This document shows positions 1 to 7,058 of a stretch of 13,234 nucleotides of DNA, in pieces. The stretch lies in the NCBI GenBank assembly GCA_964345215.1, contig CAYFQH010000050.1:1-13234 (forward strand), written 5' to 3'. A program made the position numbers and the translations under genes. Within the stretch, counting starts at the first letter, position 1. Every line of letters starts with the position of its first letter. The notes under the pieces were generated by a model, which did not search any database, was not told the DNA's origin, and saw only the letters and a list, made by a program, of their open reading frames with translations. Source of the stretch: CAYFQH01 sp964345215 (lineage in GTDB: Bacteria > Bacillota > Clostridia > Christensenellales > Aristaeellaceae).

Positions 1-2
1 AA

Positions 3-56
3 CTTAATTATACCAAAACCGCAAAAAAACTCCACATCACCCAGCCGGCAGTAACT
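3..56 (+). pseudogene. LysR-type regulator, helix-turn-helix fragment (truncated at both ends)
   Basis: The frame starting at base 3 reads LNYTKTAKKLHITQPAVT, which matches the recognition-helix region of LysR-type HTH domains (the 'tkTAkkLhiTQPAvT' pattern). Family members normally continue with another ~250 residues, including a dimerisation helix and a two-lobed effector domain. Here the reading frame runs into unrelated residues after about base 57 and stops at 156-158. The N-terminus lies outside the window. I see no effector-domain sequence downstream, so the gene is broken, most likely by the element called at 57-345. Confidence 0.65.
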
Positions 57-129
57 GTACGGGCGTCAAACATAGGTGACGTAAAAGGGAGAAAAAAAGG
101 AATGATTGTTTGTCAAGGGAAAGGTGGAG

Positions 130-144
130 ATTTCCGCAGGAAAT
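130..144. repeat. Short inverted repeat ATTTCC-GCA-GGAAAT
   Basis: This is a perfect 6-bp inverted repeat with a three-base loop inside the presumed IS tail. It could form a small hairpin. No T-tract follows on either strand, so it is not called a terminator. Confidence 0.5.
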
Positions 145-187
145 ACAACCGTCCTTGACAAAGGCGATGAAGGTATACTGGAACGGT

Positions 188-214
188 CCCTTGTGGCAGA
201 CCTGTCCACAAGGG
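188..214. repeat. Perfect 9-bp hairpin CCCTTGTGG / CCACAAGGG
   Basis: CCCTTGTGG (188-196) and CCACAAGGG (206-214) are separated by nine bases. The hairpin lies six bases past the TAA (220-222) of the transposase remnant when read on the minus strand. That is where a terminator or transposon-end structure would sit, but no U-rich tail follows, so its role is open. Confidence 0.6.
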
Positions 215-339
215 CATACTTACATAATAGCCAAATAATCAGCTAGAACGTCATTAGGGGATCGCAGGTTTAAACAAGTCTTAATGTGGTGGTTACTCTT
301 TTTCTGATAGATTGCCAGCTGTTTGCGGCCATCTTCCAA

Positions 340-551
340 ATTGAGGCGCTGGGGGCAATGCTGGCATCTTTGGCTGCCCATACCTGGGGGGCTATTTCTT
401 CGTATATCTCCTTTGGCAGTGTTTGTCCCAGAGAAATTATAAAGGTACGAAGGGGGACTAAGGCCTCCCAGGGGTAAAGGCTCTGTTCCAGCAAGGGCCG
501 GGCAAGGGTTTTACTTAAGTCAAATAAATCGGCGATCTTGGGTATTGCCAT
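340..551 (-). pseudogene. N-terminal fragment of a left-handed beta-helix UDP-GlcNAc pyrophosphorylase-related protein
   Basis: Reading from ATG 549-551 on the minus strand, the first ~71 residues (MAIPKIADLFDLSKTL... YPWEALVPL... LPKEIYEEIAPQVW... IAPSASI) match the N-terminus of the Firmicutes hexapeptide-repeat family often annotated as UDP-N-acetylglucosamine pyrophosphorylase-related. Intact members have about 220-240 residues and continue after the SASI segment with further beta-helix turns (typically an NGPxIIG-like turn). Here the family similarity stops at SASI and the frame runs on through reversed-frame transposase sequence to a stop at 270-272. An AGAGGG ribosome binding site and a sigma-A promoter remain upstream. 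The product would be only the pre-helix segment and is unlikely to work. Family assignment is by recognition; loss of the 3' part is seen directly. Confidence 0.7.
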
Positions 552-598
552 AAAAAGCCCTCTTTTCTTTTTTACCTAGGGTGAATAATGCACTCACC

Positions 599-627
599 AT
601 TATACGTAAAGAGGTATAGAAAATCAA
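599..627 (-). promoter_or_regulatory. Sigma-A-type promoter for the beta-helix gene fragment
   Basis: On the minus strand, TTGATT (622-627) and TATAAT (599-604) are separated by exactly 17 bases. This sits about 50 bases upstream of the ATG at 549-551. The -10 is perfect and the -35 matches four of six positions. Confidence 0.6.
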
Positions 628-662
628 ATGAAACCTAATAAAAAAAGCAACAAAGTAATAAC

Positions 663-700
663 AAAAAAGCCCGGGGAGCAATTTCTTCCCGAGCTTTTAA
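663..700 (-). terminator. Rho-independent terminator of the 349-residue protein gene
   Basis: On the minus strand this stem-loop follows the TAG stop at 711-713 by about 10 bases. AAAAGC pairs with GCTTTT, and CGGG pairs with CCCG inside. The stem has one mismatch, a loop of about eight bases and a following T-rich run. It also forms on the plus strand but with a poorer T-tract. Confidence 0.85.
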
Positions 701-710
701 ACGAATAACC

Positions 711-1760
711 CTATTTTTTGTATTTCTTACGGTTTTCAGCCAACAGCCGATCACGGTCCATTTCCCGAATACGCTTAAAGGCCTCGCAGGTTTTCACCCA
801 GGTTAATTCAGGATTTTTGGCGGCATAATCGTTGGAAGCACTGCCGTAATAGCCCCAGGCGATAATGGTGCGGGCGCCGGCATCATATGCGGCCTCGGTG
901 GCCTCAATAATTTCCTCTTCCCGGCCCCGTGGGTTGTCGTAGGTTTGAATCCAAATATTGTGATTCTTTTGGTACTTACGGCAAATATCAATATTCTTTT
1001 TTGAATTTTCATAAACAAATTCATAGGGGCTTTTTAGGTTTTCCGCAAAGAGCCAATAGGGATCGGAACCGATGTTATGCAGGGTATCAAGAGAGGCGAT
1101 TTGCCCTAGGGTTTCAAGGCTAAGGCCGTGGTGTGTGCCCAGCATGGCACACAGGACGTTTTCCATGCCTTTTGCGGCGCTGTAGGCAGTTACCTCATGG
1201 AAGTAGTCAACAATTGTGTCAATGCGAAACTGGTTGGCCTCCTCCGTTAGGGTATCGGGCATGGGGTGGTGGTACTTTGCCTCAAATTTTTCTTTACAAA
1301 GGGGGCAGGCACAGGCATAGTAAGTATTTTGATCGATTGCTTTAAGGGGCAAATGGGGTTCGTCCCAAAAAATGGTTTTGCTGCCAATATACTCAACGGC
1401 ATCAATCCAATCATAGGTGAATTTTCTAAAATCAGGGTTGTTTAAACAAACCCTAACAGGGTCCATGTCCCCATTTGAATAAATTTGGTGGGCATTAGGA
1501 TGGTAGGAGAGGAAGTGAGATTTATCTCCTGGAGGGCCTGCCAATCCCCAGTTATCCACCCAGGTTTCAAGGCCCACATCGTGGGAGATGGTAATAATTT
1601 CCTTCATTTTGTTCATGTGCCGGTCCCAATCGGTGTGGGAGAACATGTGAACAGCTAAATCCATGCCGTTTTTCATCATATCTCGCATATCGTGGTGTAC
1701 ATGGTGAGGCATGCGATTACCGTGGTAGGCGGCACCAAGCTTTAAGGGTGTTTGTTCCAT
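711..1760 (-). CDS. Putative TIM-barrel glycosidase-like protein of unknown function (349 aa)
   Basis: The product has 349 residues with no signal peptide or membrane segment, so it is cytoplasmic. The start is set at ATG 1758-1760 because AGGAGG lies seven bases upstream; an ATG 33 bases further out has no such site. Alternating hydrophobic strands and helices (AVHMFSH, HDVGLETWVDNWG, YIGSKTIFWDEPH, IGSDPYW, TIIAWGYYG) suggest a (beta/alpha)8 barrel. FWDEPH (residues 131-136, Glu134) ends a strand as a catalytic carboxylate would. It is followed by a Cys cluster CACPLC (150-155) that could bind metal or be structural. The order 'DE then Cys pair' resembles the GH20-like enzyme at 8838. The gene ends with TAG just before a terminator and is divergent from the two-component genes. 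I do not recognise a characterised family; a role in the same sugar pathway is inferred from position only. Confidence 0.8.
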   Translation of the reverse strand: MEQTPLKLGAAYHGNRMPHHVHHDMRDMMKNGMDLAVHMFSHTDWDRHMNKMKEIITISHDVGLETWVDNWGLAGPPGDKSHFLSYHPNAHQIYSNGDMDPVRVCLNNPDFRKFTYDWIDAVEYIGSKTIFWDEPHLPLKAIDQNTYYACACPLCKEKFEAKYHHPMPDTLTEEANQFRIDTIVDYFHEVTAYSAAKGMENVLCAMLGTHHGLSLETLGQIASLDTLHNIGSDPYWLFAENLKSPYEFVYENSKKNIDICRKYQKNHNIWIQTYDNPRGREEEIIEATEAAYDAGARTIIAWGYYGSASNDYAAKNPELTWVKTCEAFKRIREMDRDRLLAENRKKYKK

Positions 1761-1809
1761 AAAAATACCTCCTAAATATTTTATAAGGCGCATTGGGCAA
1801 TAAGGTGTA

Positions 1810-1854
1810 GGCGTTTTTAAGGAGCAATTGGACTAGCTGCAAAAAATATACGCC
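1810..1854. promoter_or_regulatory. Divergent intergenic region with inverted repeat and weak minus-strand promoter
   Basis: GGCGT (1810-1814) and ACGCC (1850-1854) form an inverted repeat, with T-rich and A-rich inner flanks. Between them, read on the minus strand, lie TTGCAG (1837-1842) and TAAAAA (1814-1819) with a 17-base gap, a weak promoter candidate for the 349-residue protein gene. The remaining bases up to 1990 hold the plus-strand regulator's leader; no strong promoter is obvious there. Confidence 0.3.
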
Positions 1855-1990
1855 TATCATTCGAATTATAAATATGGTAACATTAACTAAATAAGGGGTA
1901 AATCATTTATTTATGTTCCCCCAGGTATAAAAATGAACATCTGCCGGCAATAAGCAGAGGGACTTTAACAAAGAGACGAGGGCTTTGAGG

Positions 1991-3247
1991 ATGTACCGCG
2001 TAGTTTTAGTGGAAGATGAACCAATTGTACGAATAGGGCTAAAAAATATGGTGGATTGGGCAAAGTATAATATGCAGGTAATTGGGGATTTTTCCAACGG
2101 CCAGGAGGCCCTTGAGATTTGTTTAAATGAAAAACCGCAGCTGCTGATTACCGACATTCGTATGCCTGTAATGGATGGGCTGGAACTTATTCGCCAAATT
2201 AGAAAAACCGACAGGGATATGATGATTGTTATTCTAACCTGTCTTGATGAGTTTTCCTATGCTCAGGAGGCCACGGCCCTTGGAGTATCTAACTATATTT
2301 TAAAGTTAACCTGCGGTCTGGAAGAACTTGACATAATTCTCACCCGGGCTAAAGAAGGCATTGAGGCCAGGGGCCAAGGGGTGTTTAATAACCCTATTAT
2401 TGATAACAGCCTCATGAAAGAACAGGTGTTTTTTGATTTTGTCCACTACCAGGTGCTGCCTATAGAAGGATTTTTAAATGCCATGAACCAGCTGGGGGTA
2501 GGCTTTTTATTAGAAGAAGAAATGTACTTGCTTATGGTAAGCCTGAATGGATATGAACGCTTTTTGGAAGAGGATCAAAGCGGCCGTAGGTTAAGGGGGC
2601 TAATAAAAGCCGTTATTGAGGAAGAGTTGGATAAAAACAACCTTGCCAAACAGAGCGAGGTGTTTTGCAACCACCCGGGGGAAATTTTAATTTTATTAGG
2701 GAGGCTTGGAGAGGAGAAGAACTGGGAAGAGCGGTTTAAAACCCTGTTTCTTTCCCTTAGCTTGACCATTGATAAAAGACTTAATTTAGAGGCTTTTTTT
2801 CAGGCTTCTCCTTTAATTAAAGGAAGCGGGCAATTGCCTTTTACCTATAAGCAAATGCGCCTGGCCGCCGCTGACACCCAAAGCAGCTACCCTAAAAAAA
2901 TACGGGAGGCGCTGGATTATATTAGCCGTAATTACCAAGGAGCCATATCGCTGCAGGAGGTGGCCGACCACCTTCAGATTAGTGCCGGGTATTTAAGCCG
3001 CTTATTTATGAGTGTGATGGAAACTTCCTTTACCGACTGCCTTAACCAGGAGCGAACAGATAGAGCCAAAAAGCTTTTAAAATCAACGGATATTCCCGTT
3101 TATACCATTGGTGAAATGGTCGGCATTCCAAATGCCACCTATTTTATCAGGGTTTTTAAAAAGCACGAGGGGATAACCCCTAACGAGTATCGCTTAAAAG
3201 ATGAAAACCGGTTGGATAACAAAAACCGGCCGGAGGCCGAAGAATAA
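1991..3247 (+). CDS. YesN-like response regulator with AraC-type DNA-binding domain
   Basis: This 418-residue transcription factor is probably phosphorylated by the kinase encoded next. The N-terminal receiver domain (about 1-120) has the acidic pair Asp9/Glu10 in VEDE, the phospho-acceptor Asp55 in LLITDIRMP, Thr83 and Lys105. A middle linker (about 120-300) has no recognised domain. Residues ~303-405 form an AraC/XylS-type double helix-turn-helix (ISLQEVADHLQISAGYLSRLF and IGEMVGIPNATYFIRVFKKH). ATG 1991 is chosen because GAGGG (1978-1982) lies 8 bases upstream; a TTG at 1985 would crowd that site. The kinase ATG follows the TAA by one base, so the two are co-transcribed. In the YesN family such regulators activate neighbouring CUT1 transport operons, which fits the genes from 5208 on. 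Confidence 0.92.
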   Translation: MYRVVLVEDEPIVRIGLKNMVDWAKYNMQVIGDFSNGQEALEICLNEKPQLLITDIRMPVMDGLELIRQIRKTDRDMMIVILTCLDEFSYAQEATALGVSNYILKLTCGLEELDIILTRAKEGIEARGQGVFNNPIIDNSLMKEQVFFDFVHYQVLPIEGFLNAMNQLGVGFLLEEEMYLLMVSLNGYERFLEEDQSGRRLRGLIKAVIEEELDKNNLAKQSEVFCNHPGEILILLGRLGEEKNWEERFKTLFLSLSLTIDKRLNLEAFFQASPLIKGSGQLPFTYKQMRLAAADTQSSYPKKIREALDYISRNYQGAISLQEVADHLQISAGYLSRLFMSVMETSFTDCLNQERTDRAKKLLKSTDIPVYTIGEMVGIPNATYFIRVFKKHEGITPNEYRLKDENRLDNKNRPEAEE

Positions 3248-3248
3248 C

Positions 3249-5048
3249 ATGAAGACCATAACGAAAATCCCCTGGCATAAAAGCTTAAACGGGCGTTTGT
3301 TTTTCTTTTTTCTGATAGGGGCCATGATTATGCTGCTTATCAGTTACCCAATTTTGCATACTGTGACCACCAACGTGCTAAACAGCCAAAAAAAAGAGTC
3401 CATTGAGGCTGAGATGGGACAGATTGCCACCGGGCTTAAAGGCATTACTACAACCATTGAACGATATATGAATGCTCTTTTATTTGATACATCCCTAAAG
3501 GCATTGACCAATTGGGAACTATACGATGACTTGGAGATTATTAAGGAAACCAGAACCCTGGGCAGGGCTGTTGAAACCTTTTTAATTGGCGCCCCTTATC
3601 TTTATTCGGTATGTTTTATTTATCCGGATCAGCGGATGATGACTTTTACCAGCAGAAACTTACAGCAAATTGATTTAAACATAGCAAAGGATTTATCCGA
3701 GGAACTTCGCTTTATTTTAGAGGCCGCAAACAATAAAATTCAGTATTTTGGCAACATTACCGCTTCGGCCTTTCCCTTACAGGAGGCGGAAAAAGACCTT
3801 GAAAGAGAGCAAAGGGCCCTCCTTTGTGCAGTTTTGCGCTATAGAGATGTGACCATGATTATTAATGCGGATGAAAACCAGCTTTCAAAAGAATATGTGG
3901 ACATTGACAACCCCCAAAACCAGATTTTTATTATTAATAGCCAGGGCAAAATTACTTCAGCTTATAACAAGGAGTTTATTGGCCAGAATTATCGCCATTA
4001 TCAGGAATTAAAGGGCCAGGATATGCAAAGGGGTAATATTTTACACCCAAGGGACAACAAGCATATTTATTGGCAATATGTGCCTTCGCTAGATATGACC
4101 CTGCTTTATGAGGCGGACTTGAGCCTGTATAATCAAGTTTTGGCAAAAATGAACCGTTCTATCCTGCTAACGCTGATTGGGGTTTTTGTACTGCTCTGTT
4201 CCGTATGCTTAATTTGGCTAAGGCACACCATTCAGCCTGTATTTTGGCTTATTAAAAGCATGAAGAAGGCGGAGGTGGGCGATTACCAGCACAAAGTGGA
4301 AACCAAGGGGGAAAACGAGCTTACCTTGCTTGTACAGCAGCACAACAGAATGCTGGACGGCTTGGAAACCCTGACCAGGGAAAAACAGCTGGCCCAGCAG
4401 GCCAAACAGGAAAGCGAGCTGAAGGCCCTGCGCAATCAAATTAACCCCCACTTTTTGCTAAATACCCTAAACACCATTAAATGGATGGCCCTTATGCACG
4501 GTGATAGCCATGTGGCCGAGGGGATTTCTGCCTTAGGAAGTATTGTGGCACCGCTGCTTAAATCCCAAAAAAACACCTGTACCTTGCAGGAGGAGTGCAA
4601 GCTCCTTGATAAGTATGTGGCCATAATGAACATGCGCTATGACGGCAAGGTGGTATATGAAAAACGGATTGATGAGAAGCTTTTAGAGGCACAGGTACTG
4701 CGCCTTATGCTTCAGCCTTTGGTTGAAAACTCAATCGTTCATGGGTTTGCGGCCTTCTCTCATCCGGGGATAATCGTTATAGAAGCCTACGAAAAAAAGG
4801 GACAGCTGAGGATTAATGTAATGGATAACGGCGCCGGTTTAACAACTGAACAAATTGACCGGCTTAACCAGGATATGATGGAAGGCAGTGACCGGGGCGG
4901 GGTAGGGGTGCGCAATACTAACAGGCGTATTAAATTAAACTTTGGCGAGGACTATGGTGTGTTTTTTCAGGCTTCGCCAACAGAGGGCCTAATCACCACC
5001 ATTTTTATGCCCTTGTTTTTTGAAGAAAAAGAGGAAGGGTTAAAATAA
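3249..5048 (+). CDS. YesM-like membrane sensor histidine kinase
   Basis: This is a 599-residue sensor kinase. Transmembrane helix 1 lies at about residues 17-40 and helix 2 at about 304-325. They enclose an extracytoplasmic sensing region of ~260 residues, followed by a HAMP-like linker and a coiled-coil stretch (TREKQLAQQAKQESELKAL). The phospho-acceptor box RNQINPHFLLNTLN, with His401, is the hallmark of the LytS/YesM-type His_kinase family. The ATP-binding domain shows the N box VENSIVHG (Asn494) and G1 box DNGAGL (Asp526), then GVGVRNTNRRI. ATG 3249 is chosen; an in-frame ATG at 3201 lies inside the regulator gene and adds 16 uncharacteristic residues. GGAGG sits about 12 bases upstream. 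The ligand is probably an extracellular sugar or a loaded binding protein; this is inference. Confidence 0.93.
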   Translation: MKTITKIPWHKSLNGRLFFFFLIGAMIMLLISYPILHTVTTNVLNSQKKESIEAEMGQIATGLKGITTTIERYMNALLFDTSLKALTNWELYDDLEIIKETRTLGRAVETFLIGAPYLYSVCFIYPDQRMMTFTSRNLQQIDLNIAKDLSEELRFILEAANNKIQYFGNITASAFPLQEAEKDLEREQRALLCAVLRYRDVTMIINADENQLSKEYVDIDNPQNQIFIINSQGKITSAYNKEFIGQNYRHYQELKGQDMQRGNILHPRDNKHIYWQYVPSLDMTLLYEADLSLYNQVLAKMNRSILLTLIGVFVLLCSVCLIWLRHTIQPVFWLIKSMKKAEVGDYQHKVETKGENELTLLVQQHNRMLDGLETLTREKQLAQQAKQESELKALRNQINPHFLLNTLNTIKWMALMHGDSHVAEGISALGSIVAPLLKSQKNTCTLQEECKLLDKYVAIMNMRYDGKVVYEKRIDEKLLEAQVLRLMLQPLVENSIVHGFAAFSHPGIIVIEAYEKKGQLRINVMDNGAGLTTEQIDRLNQDMMEGSDRGGVGVRNTNRRIKLNFGEDYGVFFQASPTEGLITTIFMPLFFEEKEEGLK

Positions 5049-5062
5049 GTGGATAAAAGGTC

Positions 5063-5100
5063 AAAATAGGTGGATGGTTTTATCGTCCATCTATTTTTTT
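5063..5100 (+). terminator. Rho-independent terminator after the kinase gene
   Basis: AAAATAGGTGGA (5063-5074) pairs with TCCATCTATTTT (5086-5097) over 12 positions with one G-T wobble. The loop is 11 bases and a run of seven T (5094-5100) closes it. It separates the regulatory genes from the transport operon. Confidence 0.9.
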
Positions 5101-5107
5101 GATGTTT

Positions 5108-5165
5108 TTTGGAAAAACACTATGGAAAACCAACTATATACACATCCTTTGGAAAAAGTTATACT
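5108..5165 (+). promoter_or_regulatory. Promoter and candidate YesN operator of the transport operon
   Basis: A plausible promoter has TATACA (5137-5142), a 17-base spacer and TATACT (5160-5165), giving a start near 5172. The -35 is poor, as often seen at activator-dependent promoters. TTTGGAAAAA occurs twice, at 5108-5117 and 5148-5157, exactly 40 bases (about four helical turns) apart, with a related ATGGAAAAC at 5122-5130. These repeats are candidate half-sites for the AraC-type domain of the response regulator. The repeats are seen; their function is inferred. Confidence 0.45.
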
Positions 5166-5207
5166 TTTAAATAAGCAAACCAATAGAATAGATGGGTGGA
5201 ATCAGTT

Positions 5208-6119
5208 TTGACAAAAGAAAGAAGCGCAAAAAAGCGCAGGCGCTTGCTGGTAACTTTGCTTACGGTACCTTTTATTATACATGTTTTTTTAATCTATTAT
5301 GTGCCCTTGCTGGGATGGAGCCTGGCCTTTACCAACTATAGGCCAGGGCTGGATTTTACAAAACTAAGCTTTGTGGGCCTTAAATATTTTAAGCTGATTG
5401 GCTATTACTGGGAGGACGTACTCAACTCCCTTAAAAACACCTTGGGGCTGGGGTTGTTAAACATCCTATTCTCTTGGGCACCCATGGTACTGGCTATTTT
5501 ATTAACAGAACTGCCTTATAAGCGGTATAAAAAAACCCTGCAAACTGTGGGCACCCTGCCAAATTTTGTAAGCTGGGTAATTGTATATTCCCTGTCCTTT
5601 GCTATTTTTTCAACTGATGGCATTTTTAACAAGGTGATGATGCAGCTAGGCCTTTCAGACAAGTCCAACACCTTGCTGTCTAACAAAAATACCGTTTGGG
5701 GCTTTATGATTGCCTTGAATTTATGGAAATCCCTGGGCTGGAACTCAATAATTTATTTGGCTGCCATCGCCGGCATAGATCAATCCTTATATGAGGCCGC
5801 CACTGTTGATGGGGCAAACCGTTTCCAGCGCATTTGGCACATTACCCTGCCGGGGATGATGGGAACCTTTGTGGTGCTGCTCCTCCTTCAGGTGGGTAAT
5901 ATTCTATCCGGAGGTTTTGAACAGTACCTGGCCTTTTCAAACACCATGACCGCCTCTAAGCTGGAAGTGTTGGATATCTACACCTACCGCATCGGTATTC
6001 AAACCCAGGATTACTCCTTTGCAACGGCGGTAGGTATGCTAAAATCTCTTATCAGCGTAACGCTGCTGTTTGGGGTTAATAAACTGTCCAAAGCGGTACG
6101 GGGGGAGAGTATCATATGA
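5208..6119 (+). CDS. CUT1 ABC sugar transporter, permease subunit (LplB-like)
   Basis: This is an integral membrane subunit of 303 residues with about six transmembrane helices, starting with a basic N-terminus (KERSAKKRRR) and a helix at about residues 13-35. The cytoplasmic EAA loop (IDQSLYEAATVDGANRFQRI, Glu196) docks the ATPase; its order and spacing match the LplB/YtcP branch of the CUT1 family. TTG 5208 is preferred because GGTGGA (5195-5200) lies seven bases upstream. An in-frame GTG at 5196 would add MESV (four residues) but has no good binding site. The stop overlaps the next start as ATGA, so the two permeases are translationally coupled. The operon starts here, just after the putative YesN-controlled promoter. 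Confidence 0.92.
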   Translation: MTKERSAKKRRRLLVTLLTVPFIIHVFLIYYVPLLGWSLAFTNYRPGLDFTKLSFVGLKYFKLIGYYWEDVLNSLKNTLGLGLLNILFSWAPMVLAILLTELPYKRYKKTLQTVGTLPNFVSWVIVYSLSFAIFSTDGIFNKVMMQLGLSDKSNTLLSNKNTVWGFMIALNLWKSLGWNSIIYLAAIAGIDQSLYEAATVDGANRFQRIWHITLPGMMGTFVVLLLLQVGNILSGGFEQYLAFSNTMTASKLEVLDIYTYRIGIQTQDYSFATAVGMLKSLISVTLLFGVNKLSKAVRGESII

Positions 6120-7003
6120 TAAAGCATTCATCGGCCGGTTCAAAAATATTTAATATATGTACTATTATCCTTCTTACTTTGTTTGGACTCCTTTGCTTTT
6201 ACCCTTTTTATTATTTAATTATTTATTCCGTTTCAGACCCAAGTCTAGCGGCAACAGGCATTACTTTTTACCCTAAAGGTTTTTCCTTTGCTAATTTTAA
6301 AGCGGTTTTTGAGCTGGAGGCAATTCCAAGGGCAGCCTTGGTATCTGTTGCAAGAACCCTGTGTGCATCAACTTTAACGGTGGTCTGTTCCAGTTTTTTT
6401 GCTTATTTAATGACAAAGAAAGATGTCTACTGCCGCAAATTCATTTACCGTTTTGTTATTTTAACCATGTATGTAAGCGGAGGCATTATTCCCACCTATA
6501 TGGTGTATCGCTTTTACGGTATTACCAATACCTTTTGGGTGTATATACTGCCGGGAATCATATCGGCCTATTATGTTATTTTAATCAAAACCTTTATTGA
6601 GCAAATACCCGATGAGTTGGAGGAGGCAGCCACCATTGACGGCGCCGGCATATTTACCAGTTATTACAAGATTATTCTGCCCCTTTCAAAGCCGATTTTA
6701 GCCACCATTGCCGTATTTTCCCTCGTGGCGGAATGGAACTATTGGTTTGATACTTTAATTTATGTAACTAACGAAGAACTTTATACCCTGCAGTATGTTT
6801 TGTATGATTACCTGGAGAATGCCCAGCGGCTAACTAATCAAATAGCGGCCCGGCCAACAGCCATGGCCAGTGCTGCGGCCATTACCCCTATGAGTATCCG
6901 TATGACCATTACCCTGGTGGTTACATTGCCTATTTTGTGTGTCTATCCCTTTATGCAGCGCTATTTTGTAGAAGGCATTATGTTAGGGGCCGTAAAAGGA
7001 TAA
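6116..7003 (+). CDS. CUT1 ABC sugar transporter, second permease subunit (YtcP-like)
   Basis: This 295-residue membrane protein pairs with the preceding permease to form the translocation pore. It has about six transmembrane helices, the first at about residues 13-35 (FNICTIILLTLFGLLCFYPF). The EAA loop is IPDELEEAATIDGAGIFTSY (Glu170) followed by a PLSKP turn typical of this subfamily. The start is the ATG of an ATGA overlap, with GGGGGAGAG about eight bases upstream. The cognate ATPase is not in the window, as is usual for YtcP/LplB systems in Bacillota that share an MsmX-type ATPase. Confidence 0.93.
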   Translation: MIKHSSAGSKIFNICTIILLTLFGLLCFYPFYYLIIYSVSDPSLAATGITFYPKGFSFANFKAVFELEAIPRAALVSVARTLCASTLTVVCSSFFAYLMTKKDVYCRKFIYRFVILTMYVSGGIIPTYMVYRFYGITNTFWVYILPGIISAYYVILIKTFIEQIPDELEEAATIDGAGIFTSYYKIILPLSKPILATIAVFSLVAEWNYWFDTLIYVTNEELYTLQYVLYDYLENAQRLTNQIAARPTAMASAAAITPMSIRMTITLVVTLPILCVYPFMQRYFVEGIMLGAVKG

Positions 7004-7016
7004 ATGTGTGTATGTA

Positions 7017-7032
7017 ATGACAATGTTGTCAT
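7017..7032. repeat. Near-palindrome ATGACAATGTTGTCAT between permease and binding-protein genes
   Basis: This is a perfect dyad of two 7-base arms around TG in the 55-base gap. As RNA it can make a 5-bp stem with a 6-base loop. It could be an operator or an mRNA processing or stability element that raises binding-protein expression over permease expression. The symmetry is seen; the function is a guess. Confidence 0.5.
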
Positions 7033-7058
7033 GAACAATAAAAAAGGAGCGAAAACCT

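Larger units (their letters stand above)
57..345 (-). mobile_element. Insertion-sequence remnant: 3' end of a DDE-type transposase plus its non-coding tail
   Basis: On the minus strand a frame runs from about 345 to a TAA at 220-222 and encodes 41 residues beginning LNLEDGRKQLAIYQ and ending SPNDVLADYLAIM. The pattern (Y-x5-N-x2-I-x3-L-x3-SP-x2-VL-x2-Y) resembles the C-terminus of integrase-core transposases of the IS3/IS481 kind; this assignment is from memory of the pattern only. The 160 bases after the stop (57-219) hold no convincing gene and contain two hairpins, as expected of an IS tail. The tail ends where the LysR fragment is interrupted. The upstream part of the transposase is missing: at about 338-350 the sequence switches to the beta-helix gene in another frame. 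Both boundaries are approximate. Confidence 0.45.

Noticed and set aside
124..246. Plus-strand frame VEISAGNTTVLDKGDEG... as a small protein
   Set aside because: No ribosome binding site or family recognised; it lies in the presumed IS tail and overlaps the transposase remnant on the other strand.
270..340. C-terminal part of the 93-residue minus-strand frame as a real part of the beta-helix protein
   Set aside because: The residues after SASI do not continue the hexapeptide pattern, and the same bases read in another frame give the transposase-like tail.
1903..2157. Minus-strand frame opposite the start of the response regulator
   Set aside because: It is antisense to a strongly conserved receiver domain and has no ribosome binding site; it is a shadow frame.
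3201..3248. Upstream ATG 3201 as the kinase start
   Set aside because: It would add 16 residues overlapping the regulator gene; ATG 3249 gives the usual N-terminus just before the first membrane helix.
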